IMG/VR virus record: IMGVR_UViG_3300032288_001098
Coordinates: 1-61,273 of that record
DNA from: a virus
Strand: one strand, 5' to 3'
Length of the DNA stretch: 61,273 nt
Below are positions 48,915 to 56,611 of the stretch, piece by piece; the stretch's first letter is position 1; each line of letters begins with the position of its first letter. Position numbers and translations under genes: made by a program. Below the pieces are notes generated by a model. It made no database searches, had not been told where the DNA came from, and saw only the letters and a program-made list of their open reading frames with translations.

Positions 48915-50522
48915 ATGAAACGCTATAAGGGTTATGAATTCCGCGCCGGGGTTGAAGCCTTCGCCAGCAAGGCCACCAAGGCCCTCGGGCTGACTGGTGT
49001 CAACATCGTCTGGTCTCGCGGCATCAGCACCGCAGGCATCGACAATCGCGGGACACTGTACCTGTCTGACGTTGACGATGCGTCCACGCTGACCGAGACC
49101 GACCTGCACAAGTATTGCGGCTTCGTCCTGCATGAGTTGTGCCACCATGCCTACACCAACTTTAATGTTCGCGGCTCGACCGATTACATCCGCACCCTGC
49201 ATAATGCAGTGGAGGATGCATGGATCGAACACCGCGCCATCGACCGCTCCTTGATGGGCAATGTCGCACAGGTTTTTGAGGTGCTGATCGCCGGGATGGT
49301 GGCTGATGCCCTCGGCTCTGTGACTGATTGGGCTGACCCCCGTCAGTACCCCTTCGCCCTCGCCGTATACCTGCGCAAGCATGCCGCCCGTAAAGTGCCC
49401 CTTGCCAACGGTCTGGAACCGATCTTCCGCGAGGCAGGTCTGCGTCTGGAGAGTGCGCAGAGCAGTGTGGACACCCTTGCAATTGCAGAGTGGGTCATGT
49501 CCCAACTCAAGGCCCTGCAACCGGAGCAAAAGCCCAACGAACCCAACAAACCCAACGATAAGCCAAAGCAAGGCCCTAAGGGTGACGCTGGTGACGCTGA
49601 CGGTGATGACGCTGGTGATGACGCTGGTGACGCTGATGACGCTGACGCTGGTGACGATGCTGGCAACCCCGGCGATCCCGGGCAAGGTGGCAAGCCTGTC
49701 GGTGATGCGACCGCACCCGCTGATGATTGTTCCCCCGCAGAGGTCGAACCCTCCATCGAGGGCAACAGTGTGACGCGAACATATTATGATCGCACTGACA
49801 TCATCGATCCAGCCAAGTGCCTTGAGGCCAAGTGGCAGGAGATCAAGACCACCGTCCCGGGTCGCCTGCGCTACAACCTTCGCCGCCTGTTTGACAACAG
49901 CGACCGCACTGATTTTCAACTCGGTCGCAAGTACGGGTCTGTGAATTCGTCCGCTCTGCCGACCTACCAGCACAATGCCAATGTGTTTAAACTTCGCCGC
50001 GAGATTGACGGGATCGAATCTGCGGTGGTGATCTGCCTCGATGTCTCATCATCTATGTACCGGGATGAGGCAGACAGGCGGCGCATCCGGCTGGCAAGCG
50101 AATGCACCGCCGCCCTGCTTGAGACACTCAAGCATGCGCAGGTCTCCACCTCGCTGATTGCCTACGGGTCAAAGGTCTCTGTGATCAAACGCTGGACGGA
50201 CGGTCTACCAGTTACACGGGATCGCCTGAGCAAGATCGCCTCGCAGGGATCGACCCATACCTTTATAGCCATGCGTCATGCGCATGAACTGCTGATGGCC
50301 CGACCGGAGGCCCGGAAGGTCTGCATCGTGCTGACGGACGGTGAGTGCAACGCACCCTTCGACAGTAAGCATCAGGTTCAAGTGGGCAAGGCTCTTGGGA
50401 TCACCACCATTGGCATCGGCATCAGTCTTGATGTCAGTCGTGTATTCCCTGAGCATATCAACGTCAGGGATGTTAAAGACCTCGCCGAGGCCACATTTAA
50501 GCAGATCAAACTGGCGGCATGA
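48915..50522 (+). CDS. CobT-like VWA-domain protein with N-terminal HELCHH site
   Basis: A 535-residue protein. VLHELCHHAYTNF at about 71-83 is a zinc-peptidase-type motif. Residues about 223-252 are a run of D-A-G units (GDAGDADGDDAGDDAGDADD), an acidic linker usual in CobT. VWA domain: CLDVSSSMYRDE at about 374 (MIDAS DxSxS), THTFIAMRHAHEL (Thr) and LTDGECNAP (Asp). ATG 48915 is preceded by GAGGAG and GTTTAAAC. Partner of the AAA+ protein upstream. Confidence 0.82.
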   Translation: MKRYKGYEFRAGVEAFASKATKALGLTGVNIVWSRGISTAGIDNRGTLYLSDVDDASTLTETDLHKYCGFVLHELCHHAYTNFNVRGSTDYIRTLHNAVEDAWIEHRAIDRSLMGNVAQVFEVLIAGMVADALGSVTDWADPRQYPFALAVYLRKHAARKVPLANGLEPIFREAGLRLESAQSSVDTLAIAEWVMSQLKALQPEQKPNEPNKPNDKPKQGPKGDAGDADGDDAGDDAGDADDADAGDDAGNPGDPGQGGKPVGDATAPADDCSPAEVEPSIEGNSVTRTYYDRTDIIDPAKCLEAKWQEIKTTVPGRLRYNLRRLFDNSDRTDFQLGRKYGSVNSSALPTYQHNANVFKLRREIDGIESAVVICLDVSSSMYRDEADRRRIRLASECTAALLETLKHAQVSTSLIAYGSKVSVIKRWTDGLPVTRDRLSKIASQGSTHTFIAMRHAHELLMARPEARKVCIVLTDGECNAPFDSKHQVQVGKALGITTIGIGISLDVSRVFPEHINVRDVKDLAEATFKQIKLAA

Positions 50523-50535
50523 TGCCGCCTTTTTT
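50513..50535 (+). terminator. intrinsic terminator overlapping the stop of the VWA gene
   Basis: GGCGGCA-TGA-TGCCGCC is a perfect 7-bp stem followed by TTTTTT (50530-50535). The three-base loop TGA is exactly the stop codon of the VWA gene. Ribosomes terminating at the loop would melt the hairpin, so termination may depend on translation. Confidence 0.8.
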
Positions 50536-50548
50536 AAGGAGAGACAAA

Positions 50549-50764
50549 GTGATTGATTGGAAAAACTGGAGACCGAATGTCGATGGAGCATTGGCTCTTT
50601 TGGCAGAGGGTGGCAACAGCAATAACGGCACTCTGACGATGGAGACGGGTGTCTGTAAGCCTTGGTCTGTGGCCACGATAAGGGCACTCAGGCGCAGGGG
50701 TTATCGAGTTGACAACCTTACAACCGGCGTGTTTTTGCTTCACAAAAAAGGAGAAAGCAAATGA
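50549..50764 (+). CDS. small protein with GTG start, 71 aa
   Basis: GTG 50549 follows AAGGAGAG. The protein is WKNWRPNVDGALALLAEGG then VATIRALRRRGYRVDNLTTGVFLL, with winged-helix-like end. ATGA overlap with next gene. Unknown function. Confidence 0.55.
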   Translation: MIDWKNWRPNVDGALALLAEGGNSNNGTLTMETGVCKPWSVATIRALRRRGYRVDNLTTGVFLLHKKGESK

Positions 50765-50991
50765 AATGGAATCATCGAGTAATGAATTGCCCCTCCGAGA
50801 ACGGAGGAGATGACTACATCACCTTCAAGGAAGTCTTCTATGACGATGACGGTGAGCCATACGCTTACAGCGAACCCTTCATTGGTGGCGACAACTTGGA
50901 GGAGTTGGAAACATTGGTGGCCAGTTTAAATGCCGCCCTGAAACAGCCAATGCTCCATGAAAAAACCTTTGAAAAAGGAGAAAGCAAATGA
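50761..50991 (+). CDS. small protein, 76 aa
   Basis: A compact protein rich in aromatic and acidic residues (DDYITFKEVFYDDDGEPYAYSEPFIGG). GGAGAAAGCAA ribosome site repeats before this and the next gene. Unknown function; possibly a host inhibitor by analogy with other acidic early proteins. Confidence 0.55.
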   Translation: MKWNHRVMNCPSENGGDDYITFKEVFYDDDGEPYAYSEPFIGGDNLEELETLVASLNAALKQPMLHEKTFEKGESK

Positions 50992-51164
50992 CTGAAGAAC
51001 ATCCTTGGCACATCGAACTCGACTACATGAGAGCGCACCTGCGCTATGTGCTAAACAACCTTGATGCCATCAGCAAACGCAACGATGTGAAAGGCAAGAT
51101 CGAGAGTGTGTACTTCATGCTCGATGATCTGTGTGAGCAAACCAAAGGTGAAAGCAATGAATGA
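50988..51164 (+). CDS. small helical protein, 58 aa
   Basis: MTEEHPWHIELDYMRAHLRYVLNNLDAISKRN and VYFMLDDLCEQTKGESNE. Starts inside an ATGA overlap and ends inside the next gene start. Function unknown. Confidence 0.55.
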   Translation: MTEEHPWHIELDYMRAHLRYVLNNLDAISKRNDVKGKIESVYFMLDDLCEQTKGESNE

Positions 51165-51387
51165 AGAAACAGGCAAGTGGGTGATTCTGAGTTACTTCCC
51201 GAATTCACCAGTGGATGTTTATGGGTTGTTTGACTCGGAACGGGAAGCCCGTGACTACGCAGACAAGCATGGCTTCGCAATTGGGCAGGGGGCATACGAT
51301 GTCAAGTCGGTGCTCAATGCCCACTACCATGAAGACCCGAGCGACTACGTTGGCATGGGTTGGATTGGCGCAGACGGCAGACCATAA
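51157..51387 (+). CDS. small protein, 76 aa
   Basis: MNEETGKWVILSYFPNSPVDVYGLFDSEREARDYADKHGF, with the look of a small phage protein carrying an alpha/beta SPOR-like fold. Shares 8 bases with the previous gene. Function unknown. Confidence 0.55.
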   Translation: MNEETGKWVILSYFPNSPVDVYGLFDSEREARDYADKHGFAIGQGAYDVKSVLNAHYHEDPSDYVGMGWIGADGRP

Positions 51388-51409
51388 CAGTTTAAACAGG
51401 AGAACTGAA

Positions 51410-51562
51410 ATGACCTACAACCTGCGATCTGATGAGTCATACGAAGACGAAATGTACGACCTCTACCTTGAGCGTCAGGCCCGTCTGCGCTACGAGCGCA
51501 CCTTGGCCCGACACCCAGACCCGCAAGACCCAGACTACCCGGAGATCGATGATGAAGCATGA
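51410..51562 (+). CDS. small acidic protein, 50 aa
   Basis: A highly charged frame with SDESYEDEMYDLYLERQARLRYERTL and DPDYPEIDDEA. GTTTAAAC (51390) lies 13 bases before its start, next to AGGAGAA. Function unknown. Confidence 0.5.
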   Translation: MTYNLRSDESYEDEMYDLYLERQARLRYERTLARHPDPQDPDYPEIDDEA

Positions 51563-51671
51563 CCCCTTCGACTACTGGTCTGCGCCCGGGAGGGGGTGGC
51601 GTATCGCCCTCTTGCTGGTGCTGGTTGCTATCTGTATGCTTGACCTGTTCTTCTGGAGGCCGCATGGATAA
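51552..51671 (+). CDS. small single-pass membrane protein, 39 aa
   Basis: MKHDPFDYWSAPGRGWRIALLLVLVAICMLDLFFWRPHG. One hydrophobic span of about 18 residues, then a basic end. Overlaps both neighbours by about 10 bases. Confidence 0.55.
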   Translation: MKHDPFDYWSAPGRGWRIALLLVLVAICMLDLFFWRPHG

Positions 51672-51885
51672 GGAACAACTGGAGAAAATACTCGACACCC
51701 ACAACAAGGTCATGGACGTTGTCTCGGAATCGGGCCTTGATGGGTTCGACATAGTCGCGGTTCTGAGCAAGTGCCTGATCAACTACGCCGTGCATATCGA
51801 GGATCGTGATGAATTCAACATCCGCATGGCAATGACCTACGACTTCGTCAAGTCGCAGACCCCTCCTCTGGAGGAGATGCACTGA
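51664..51885 (+). CDS. small helical protein, 73 aa
   Basis: MDKEQLEKILDTHNKVMDVVSESG and LSKCLINYAVHIEDRDEFNIR. Overlaps the next start (TGATG). No family recognised. Confidence 0.55.
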   Translation: MDKEQLEKILDTHNKVMDVVSESGLDGFDIVAVLSKCLINYAVHIEDRDEFNIRMAMTYDFVKSQTPPLEEMH

Positions 51886-52130
51886 TGCGCAAGATCAAGG
51901 TCATCAACCAAGGTGGCGACTACTTCAGGGAGCAACTGGAGAAGTACGCCCACCTGCTGGAACCAGTCCCCGACCATTCACACATTAAACGCCGAGAAAG
52001 GTATATCAACTATCTGCCGCGACAGAAATGTTGGGCTGTCTTCACCATGCCATCAAACATCAATGATTCACCGATGATGCGCAGTCGATACGACAACGTG
52101 ATCAGCGCAGTACACAGCGCACTTAATTAG
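51885..52130 (+). CDS. small protein, 81 aa
   Basis: MRKIKVINQGGDYFREQLEKYAHLLEPVPDHSHIKRRER. Last gene of this plus-strand run; its TAG stop overlaps the first base of a GTTTAAAC site. Function unknown. Confidence 0.55.
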   Translation: MRKIKVINQGGDYFREQLEKYAHLLEPVPDHSHIKRRERYINYLPRQKCWAVFTMPSNINDSPMMRSRYDNVISAVHSALN

Positions 52131-52136
52131 TTTAAA

Positions 52137-52160
52137 CGGGGGCCTTGTGCCCCCGCTTTT
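52137..52160 (+). terminator. terminator between convergent operons
   Basis: CGGGGGC (52137-52143) pairs with GCCCCCG (52149-52155), loop CTTGT, followed by CTTTT on the plus strand. It lies between two converging genes. On the minus strand the stem is followed by the T residues of GTTTAAAC, so it may act in both directions. Confidence 0.75.
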
Positions 52161-53845
52161 CAAAACGCATCCAAGTTTTCCGAGTAAGTACCCGCCACCT
52201 TGTTGTACAGCAATGTGGTTTCACCCTGCGTCCCCACCCATCTATAGCGGCACTTCCAGACCGCAATCTCAACGACAGGCCCATCACCTCGATGAACGGT
52301 GATGCCGCAGTCTGTCTTCGCCCACCATGACATTGACCCCGCAATGGACATCCCATCAGGCCGGGGCTGATCATTCCCGCTCCTCTGCATTTTCGAGGGG
52401 TGAGCGATGAACCACGTATGCACATCATGCGCCTTGCAGAACTTCTGCACCCGGGTCAGCATCTGACTGATTGCATCCGTTTCCGTCATGTCCCTCCGAT
52501 CCAGTTGAATGTAGTTGTACGGGTCAATCACCAGACCCCGCACCCCCATCCTTGTCACCGCCGCCCTCGCCCTGTCGAGGATCGAGTCCAACGTGCTTGG
52601 CTCTTCGCCGTTGGTGTCGATAAACAGGAAATGATCCTGAACGAATTTAAACGCATCCTCCCTCTCGCTGTCTCCCATCCGGTCGCGCCCCTCAAAAAAC
52701 CTTTTGTGGGTGTATATCTCCATCAGACGGGTGATGTGAATTTCAGGTTGATTCTCAAAGGAGCAGATCGCAAACTTCCAGTGCATCGACCGCGCAAGAT
52801 TGACCATGATCTGGTCGAGGAAGTTGCTCTTACCGCTCGATGGATAGCCGGTGATGACCGTAAGTTGGGAGGGGGCGATCGTGTAGATTTCATCGACCGA
52901 TGGGTAGCCGGTGCTAAACCCTCTCCCCGTGCCTTTGGTGTAAAGGTCTTTGACCTTCTCGGCAAATGTGTTTGCATCCGAGAGCCCGTTGACCGGATAT
53001 GGTTCTGCGCCGCTGATGATCCCCTCAATGTCCACCTTGGGATCGTCAGACGCCAGAAGGACATCGTTTAAATCCTTCTTGCCAAACTTGGCCAAGCGGC
53101 ACTTGTCTTTTCCGATCCTCCGCGCCAACTCCTCCGCAAGCGCCTGACCGGGGATGTCCTGATCTGTGGCCAGAACCACATACGGGGCAGCATCGATGAT
53201 CTCCCGGGCGTTCCAGACATACGCAAAACGCTTGTCTTCAGAGGGGAGAACCTTGCCATCTGCGACCTTGACAGGAGCGCCGCCGGGTACGCTGACGACA
53301 TTGTTTAAACCGATCTCCACCGCAGACAGGGCATCGAACTCGCCCTCCACGATGATCAGAGGCTCACCCTTCTTTACATGTTCAAGGCCATAGAAATCAT
53401 GTGCGCCGCCTGCGTCTTGAGTGAAGTCCTTGTCCTCGATGGACCGGTACTTCGCGGCAATCAAATTTCCATCACGGTAGTACGGGAAGCCGATGGCCTC
53501 TGTCTTGCGCCCGAGTCGTGAGAAGAACTTCTGGGCTGAGAATAGCCGCATCTTGTCTGCGGTCTGAGGGGAGATACCCCGGGAAATCAGATAGGCGTAA
53601 TGCTCATCTTTGAGGCTGTTGCTCACGATGGCGGGGGCGGGAACTGCTTGCAATCGCTTCTCCTTGGGCGGCTGGACAGCCCCCTCTGCGTAGCAGTGAT
53701 GGCAGTGATAGACCACCGCACCATCTGCCTTGCGGCTGAGGGTCATGTCCTTGATTTTTTTCTTTTTTCTCTCCGGGGTGCAGAACGGGCAGATTACCCG
53801 TGTCGTGTCACCAAATCTTGTTTCTTCTACGAGGGCCTCGATCAT
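52160..53845 (-). CDS. DNA primase-helicase (T7 gp4/Twinkle-like)
   Basis: A 561-residue enzyme that primes and unwinds DNA at the fork. Zinc finger: CPFC (about 19-22) and CHHC (about 48-51). TOPRIM primase: IIVEGEFDALSA and LATDQDIPGQALAEEL. RecA-type helicase: Walker A GYPSSGKSNFLDQ at about 334, then RGLVIDPYNYIQLD and HPSKMQR. It would act with host polymerase as no phage polymerase is visible. Palindrome GTTTAAAC at 53303 encodes Leu-Asn. Confidence 0.9.
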   Translation of the reverse strand: MIEALVEETRFGDTTRVICPFCTPERKKKKIKDMTLSRKADGAVVYHCHHCYAEGAVQPPKEKRLQAVPAPAIVSNSLKDEHYAYLISRGISPQTADKMRLFSAQKFFSRLGRKTEAIGFPYYRDGNLIAAKYRSIEDKDFTQDAGGAHDFYGLEHVKKGEPLIIVEGEFDALSAVEIGLNNVVSVPGGAPVKVADGKVLPSEDKRFAYVWNAREIIDAAPYVVLATDQDIPGQALAEELARRIGKDKCRLAKFGKKDLNDVLLASDDPKVDIEGIISGAEPYPVNGLSDANTFAEKVKDLYTKGTGRGFSTGYPSVDEIYTIAPSQLTVITGYPSSGKSNFLDQIMVNLARSMHWKFAICSFENQPEIHITRLMEIYTHKRFFEGRDRMGDSEREDAFKFVQDHFLFIDTNGEEPSTLDSILDRARAAVTRMGVRGLVIDPYNYIQLDRRDMTETDAISQMLTRVQKFCKAHDVHTWFIAHPSKMQRSGNDQPRPDGMSIAGSMSWWAKTDCGITVHRGDGPVVEIAVWKCRYRWVGTQGETTLLYNKVAGTYSENLDAF

Positions 53846-54090
53846 TTCATGCTTCCGTCTGCCTTACGTTTAAAACTGCGGTTGGACGAAGAGGGACGGG
53901 CGACCAGATTGCTTCGGGTTGTTGTGCCGCCTTTGCTCAGGGGCTTCTTGTGATCAACATCTTTCCCATCTCCCTTGTGGACGATGCCTTCTCTCTCCAA
54001 CATCCTTCGGGCCTTGTTGCGTTGCGCCCGTTTCTTTTTGACTGCGGGTGTTCCGTCATAGTTGCGATACTCTGCGGCGTAGTCTCTCAT
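53842..54090 (-). CDS. HNH-type nuclease-like small protein, 82 aa
   Basis: DVDHKKPLSKGGTTTRSNLVARPSSSNRSF is the HNH core pattern (DH..P.S.GG...NL......N). The N-terminal half is basic (KKKRAQRNKARRMLERE). ATG 54090 lies after GGAGTTTAAAC. Its stop overlaps the primase start by ATGA. Confidence 0.75.
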   Translation of the reverse strand: MRDYAAEYRNYDGTPAVKKKRAQRNKARRMLEREGIVHKGDGKDVDHKKPLSKGGTTTRSNLVARPSSSNRSFKRKADGSMK

Positions 54091-54212
54091 GTTTAAACTC
54101 CTGAAGGAGGGGGCCGGTTTGCTACTGGTGAGAGGGGCGACAGTGACATGTATGAAGCCTCTGTTCCCAGCAAGGTTCCCGTGCAAGGGTTAACGAGCCA
54201 GCCCCCGAAACC

Positions 54213-54479
54213 TCATTTTGCCGCAGATCCAGTGTCCATGTTGTCCACAAAACGCTGGATGATGCCACCAAGAACATCCATGCGGCTGATGTTTTTCAAC
54301 TCTGCGACAGATGTGATGAAACAATAATGTTGATGGCTAACGGTGATGGCGTGTGCCTCCGCTTTTTTACTCTGAACTGCCGCCTTTTGAGGCTTTGCCT
54401 TCAAACTCTTGGGCCTGCCCACCTTCCGCTTGGAGATGGTGATCTCGGGGATTGACTCTACTACTGACTTCTCAAGCAT
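54213..54479 (-). CDS. small AT-hook-like protein, 88 aa
   Basis: A basic segment KRKVGRPKSLKAKPQ at residues about 14-28 contains the AT-hook-like core GRP with flanking lysines. The rest is helical (VTSVAELKNISRMDVLGGIIQRF). ATG 54479 is favoured by GGAGAG. A DNA-binding or silencing role is suggested. Confidence 0.55.
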   Translation of the reverse strand: MLEKSVVESIPEITISKRKVGRPKSLKAKPQKAAVQSKKAEAHAITVSHQHYCFITSVAELKNISRMDVLGGIIQRFVDNMDTGSAAK

Positions 54480-54515
54480 ATTGCTCTCCATTGGTTAAGA
54501 TCCCTGTGGCCGTTG

Positions 54516-54716
54516 TTACGGCTCTTGGTCTGAATCACTTTGTGAGCCGTAGAGTTCCTCTGGACTCCGCTTGGCTCTCACATGTAGCCACTGATGATAA
54601 TCTGCGACTGTTGGCATGCAGGTGGCCACCAATGTCCTGAGCCAGACTTCCCAGATCAGGTCTTGACGATCACACCATTCCTCAAACTCCCTCATCATCT
54701 TGTCTTCATCTTCCAT
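54516..54716 (-). CDS. small acidic protein, 66 aa
   Basis: MEDEDKMMREFEEWCDRQDLIWEVWLRTLVATC ... EELYGSQSDSDQEP. AAGGAG precedes ATG 54716. A long structured leader lies upstream. Function unknown. Confidence 0.5.
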   Translation of the reverse strand: MEDEDKMMREFEEWCDRQDLIWEVWLRTLVATCMPTVADYHQWLHVRAKRSPEELYGSQSDSDQEP

Positions 54717-54734
54717 CTGGCGCTCCTTTAAGAT

Positions 54735-54885
54735 TTTTCACCCAAAGGCCCCCCTTCCCCAGAGGAGACAATGGGTGGCTTTCACCGCCTTGCGGCATCT
54801 GCATGTTTCTTTCGAAACCCCTCGGCTTGCAGATTCGGCCAGCCGTCCGGACTGTAGGGTAGTTGCCCTTGCTTGCGCTACCGGA
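54735..54885 (-). ncRNA. structured leader RNA with GNRA hairpins (class unknown)
   Basis: On the minus strand AUCUGCA (54834-54828) pairs with UGCAGAU (54803-54797) around GUUUC-GAAA-GAAAC (54818-54805). GCC-GCAA-GGC (54796-54787) follows, and GGUAG pairs with CUACC (54882-54858). CACCCA and UGGGUG can also pair. Lies 20-170 bases before the 54716 gene. A riboswitch or structured leader is possible; no known class fits. Confidence 0.45.
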
Positions 54886-54943
54886 TAACCCTTTTCTTCC
54901 ACGCAGTCAGGTTGAACTCTTGCTGTCGTGCGGAGTACGGTTA

Positions 54944-55076
54944 TCGTAGGCAACAAAAAAGCCGCTTGCAACTGCGATCCGGTAGCAACCTTGCCTGATG
55001 GCTCTCCCACTGAAAGCATCGGGTAAGGCGGATCGCATGCACAAGCGGCCTACATTTGTTGTTTGCTACGACAACA
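54944..55076 (-). ncRNA. small RNA with own promoter and intrinsic terminator
   Basis: On the minus strand a transcript from about 55076 folds into a rod. GCCGCUUG (55049-55042) pairs with CAAGCGGC (54968-54961), UGCGAUCCG (55037-55029) with CGGAUCGCA (54981-54973), and CCUUACCCGAUG (55028-55017) with CAUCAGGCAAGG (55000-54989). TTTTTT (54960-54955) right after the base stem makes a classic terminator. The 5' tail GUAGCAA (55069-55063) can pair with UUGCUAC in the bulge (54988-54982), making a pseudoknot. About 120 nt, not resembling a class I know. Confidence 0.75.
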
Positions 55077-55082
55077 CTGCGG

Positions 55083-55110
55083 ATTCTGCCAGAACTTTTT
55101 TATCTGTCAA
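55083..55110 (-). promoter_or_regulatory. promoter of the minus-strand small RNA
   Basis: TTGACA (55110-55105, perfect -35) and CAGAAT (55088-55083) are separated by 16 bases. Start of transcription is expected about 55076, directly before the rod-shaped RNA. Confidence 0.65.
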
Positions 55111-55235
55111 TACACCTGTTACAAATTTTTTCTGAGCGGATGCGGATTGACTTCAGCGGCAACCTTGGCATTGGTGTTTAAACAATCAGGCGGAGGCTCA
55201 TGTGGTGAGCCTGCTGCGTGCGGGCCGAAAACCGT

Positions 55236-55718
55236 TTACACTACACCTGCATGCTTCTCCGGTGTGCCTGCTTCACAGCAGTTGCTTCTCTCCTTTCCCC
55301 GCCCCGCGCGGGGTTTCTTTTTGGGAGCGACATCGTCCATCTTCTCGATGATGATCTCTGCCCGGGGGCGCTCAGGGTCAAGACCCCAGTACAGGTGGCG
55401 CTCCTTAACCTGACGGTCGTTCTCATAGACCAGCCCCTGCATCAGGTCGAGGATCAGGGAGTCATCCAGATCAGGCCTTCTGGAGGCGTAGTAAATCCAC
55501 ATGGTCACCTTCAGGTCGCCCGACATGAGAGGGGCGATCTCTTTGCACTGTTGTTTAAATACAACAGCATAGCCTCGTGCTTTGTCAGACTTGATAAGTC
55601 TTGGCATGTTGCCGAAGCGAACCATCTTCCTACTGTTGGCCTTGCTTGCGGGCTCACCAAAAATAATCATTGATAGTGATTGCAATTCGTTTGGAGTATC
55701 GCTATCATTCGTAACCAT
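55236..55718 (-). CDS. RusA-type Holliday junction resolvase
   Basis: A 160-residue protein. MIIFGEPASKANSRKMVR begins the fold; RRPDLDDSLILDLMQGLVYENDRQV holds the acidic cluster (the three Asp of RusA that bind Mg). PRAEIIIEKM ends the core. ATG 55718 was chosen; the start at Met16 is also possible. Resolves junctions made during annealing-based replication. Confidence 0.8.
   Translation of the reverse strand: MVTNDSDTPNELQSLSMIIFGEPASKANSRKMVRFGNMPRLIKSDKARGYAVVFKQQCKEIAPLMSGDLKVTMWIYYASRRPDLDDSLILDLMQGLVYENDRQVKERHLYWGLDPERPRAEIIIEKMDDVAPKKKPRAGRGKERSNCCEAGTPEKHAGVV
55680..55708 (+). promoter_or_regulatory. promoter of the recombination operon
   Basis: TTGCAA (55680-55685) and TATCAT (55703-55708) are 17 bases apart. 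It lies inside the 5' end of the resolvase gene. An imperfect inverted repeat (TTGATAGTGATTGC ... GTATCGCTATCATT) overlaps it, a candidate operator. Confidence 0.55.
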
Positions 55719-55738
55719 AGACGCTTTCAAGGATGTTT

Positions 55739-56611
55739 ATGAAGATCACCAACAAGTTTGATGTGCCACTGCCATTGGTAACTCTGGCCTCCAAGGAATA
55801 CTACACCAAGGGGGCCGCGCAGTACAGCGTGACTGAGTTGATCAGCCCTCCAAAGATCAGGAGGTTGCGCGAACGTCACAACGAAGACATTGAGCAGGAT
55901 GTCGCTGACATGCTCTGGCAACTGCTGGGTTCAGCCCTGCATGTGGTTATGGAGAGAGGGGAGACCGCTGGGTGGAAGAAGGAGGAGCGCCTCTTTGCAA
56001 AGATCAACGGCGTCACCCTGTCTGGTCAGATCGACCTCCAGCAGGAGACCGACAAGGGCATCGTGATCTGGGACTACAAGTTTACCTCCGCATGGGCGGT
56101 GATGAACGACAAGGTTGAGTGGGAACAGCAGTTGAACATCTACAAGTGGCTGGTGGAGCAGACCGGCAAGAAGGTTGTGGGCCTGAAGATTTGCTCCTTC
56201 ATCCGCGACTTCAGCCGCCACGAGACCAAGGAGAACTACCCCAAGGCTCCCATCCATGTCATGGACTTTCCGATGTGGGACAGCCAGCAGACGCAGGCCT
56301 ATATCGAGGAGCGGCTGGAGTTGCACCGCGATGCGAAGGTTGATTCAGATTTGGGGGAAGACCTGCGGGACTGCACCCCAGAGGAAAGGTGGATGTCGGA
56401 CACGACATACGCCGTCAGGAGGGAAGGCAGGAAGACTGCCATCCGTGTGTTTAAAACTATCGAAGAGGCCAATGAACTGGCCGAGAAGGAGAAAGGCTAT
56501 GTCGAAACAAGACTCGGAGAACCCAGACGTTGTGTCGGTGACTATTGCGGGGTCAGCCGTTGGTGCAAACAGCATCAACTCTGGAAGGCAGGATTCCATG
56601 AGTCAGATTGA
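55739..56611 (+). CDS. Cas4/RecB-like PD-(D/E)XK exonuclease with Cys cluster
   Basis: A 290-residue protein. ALHVVMERG near residue 65, GQIDLQQE and IWDYKFTSAW (about 95-120) form the H...D...DxK core of RecB/Cas4 nucleases. Four Cys near the end (CTPEERW, CVGDYCGVSRWC) could hold an iron-sulfur cluster, as in Cas4. Works with the annealing protein next door in strand exchange. ATG 55739 follows AAGGA. Confidence 0.75.
   Translation: MKITNKFDVPLPLVTLASKEYYTKGAAQYSVTELISPPKIRRLRERHNEDIEQDVADMLWQLLGSALHVVMERGETAGWKKEERLFAKINGVTLSGQIDLQQETDKGIVIWDYKFTSAWAVMNDKVEWEQQLNIYKWLVEQTGKKVVGLKICSFIRDFSRHETKENYPKAPIHVMDFPMWDSQQTQAYIEERLELHRDAKVDSDLGEDLRDCTPEERWMSDTTYAVRREGRKTAIRVFKTIEEANELAEKEKGYVETRLGEPRRCVGDYCGVSRWCKQHQLWKAGFHESD

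Noticed and set aside
51429-51460. CUGAUGA followed by GAAG and GAAA, resembling a third hammerhead
   Set aside because: It is inside a coding region, stem II has only two pairs and no matching stem III or I was found.
54797-54845. Minus-strand UGCAAGCCGAGGG resembling a twister ribozyme
   Set aside because: The second strand of the twister internal loops and the two pseudoknots are not visible; kept only as a generic structured RNA.
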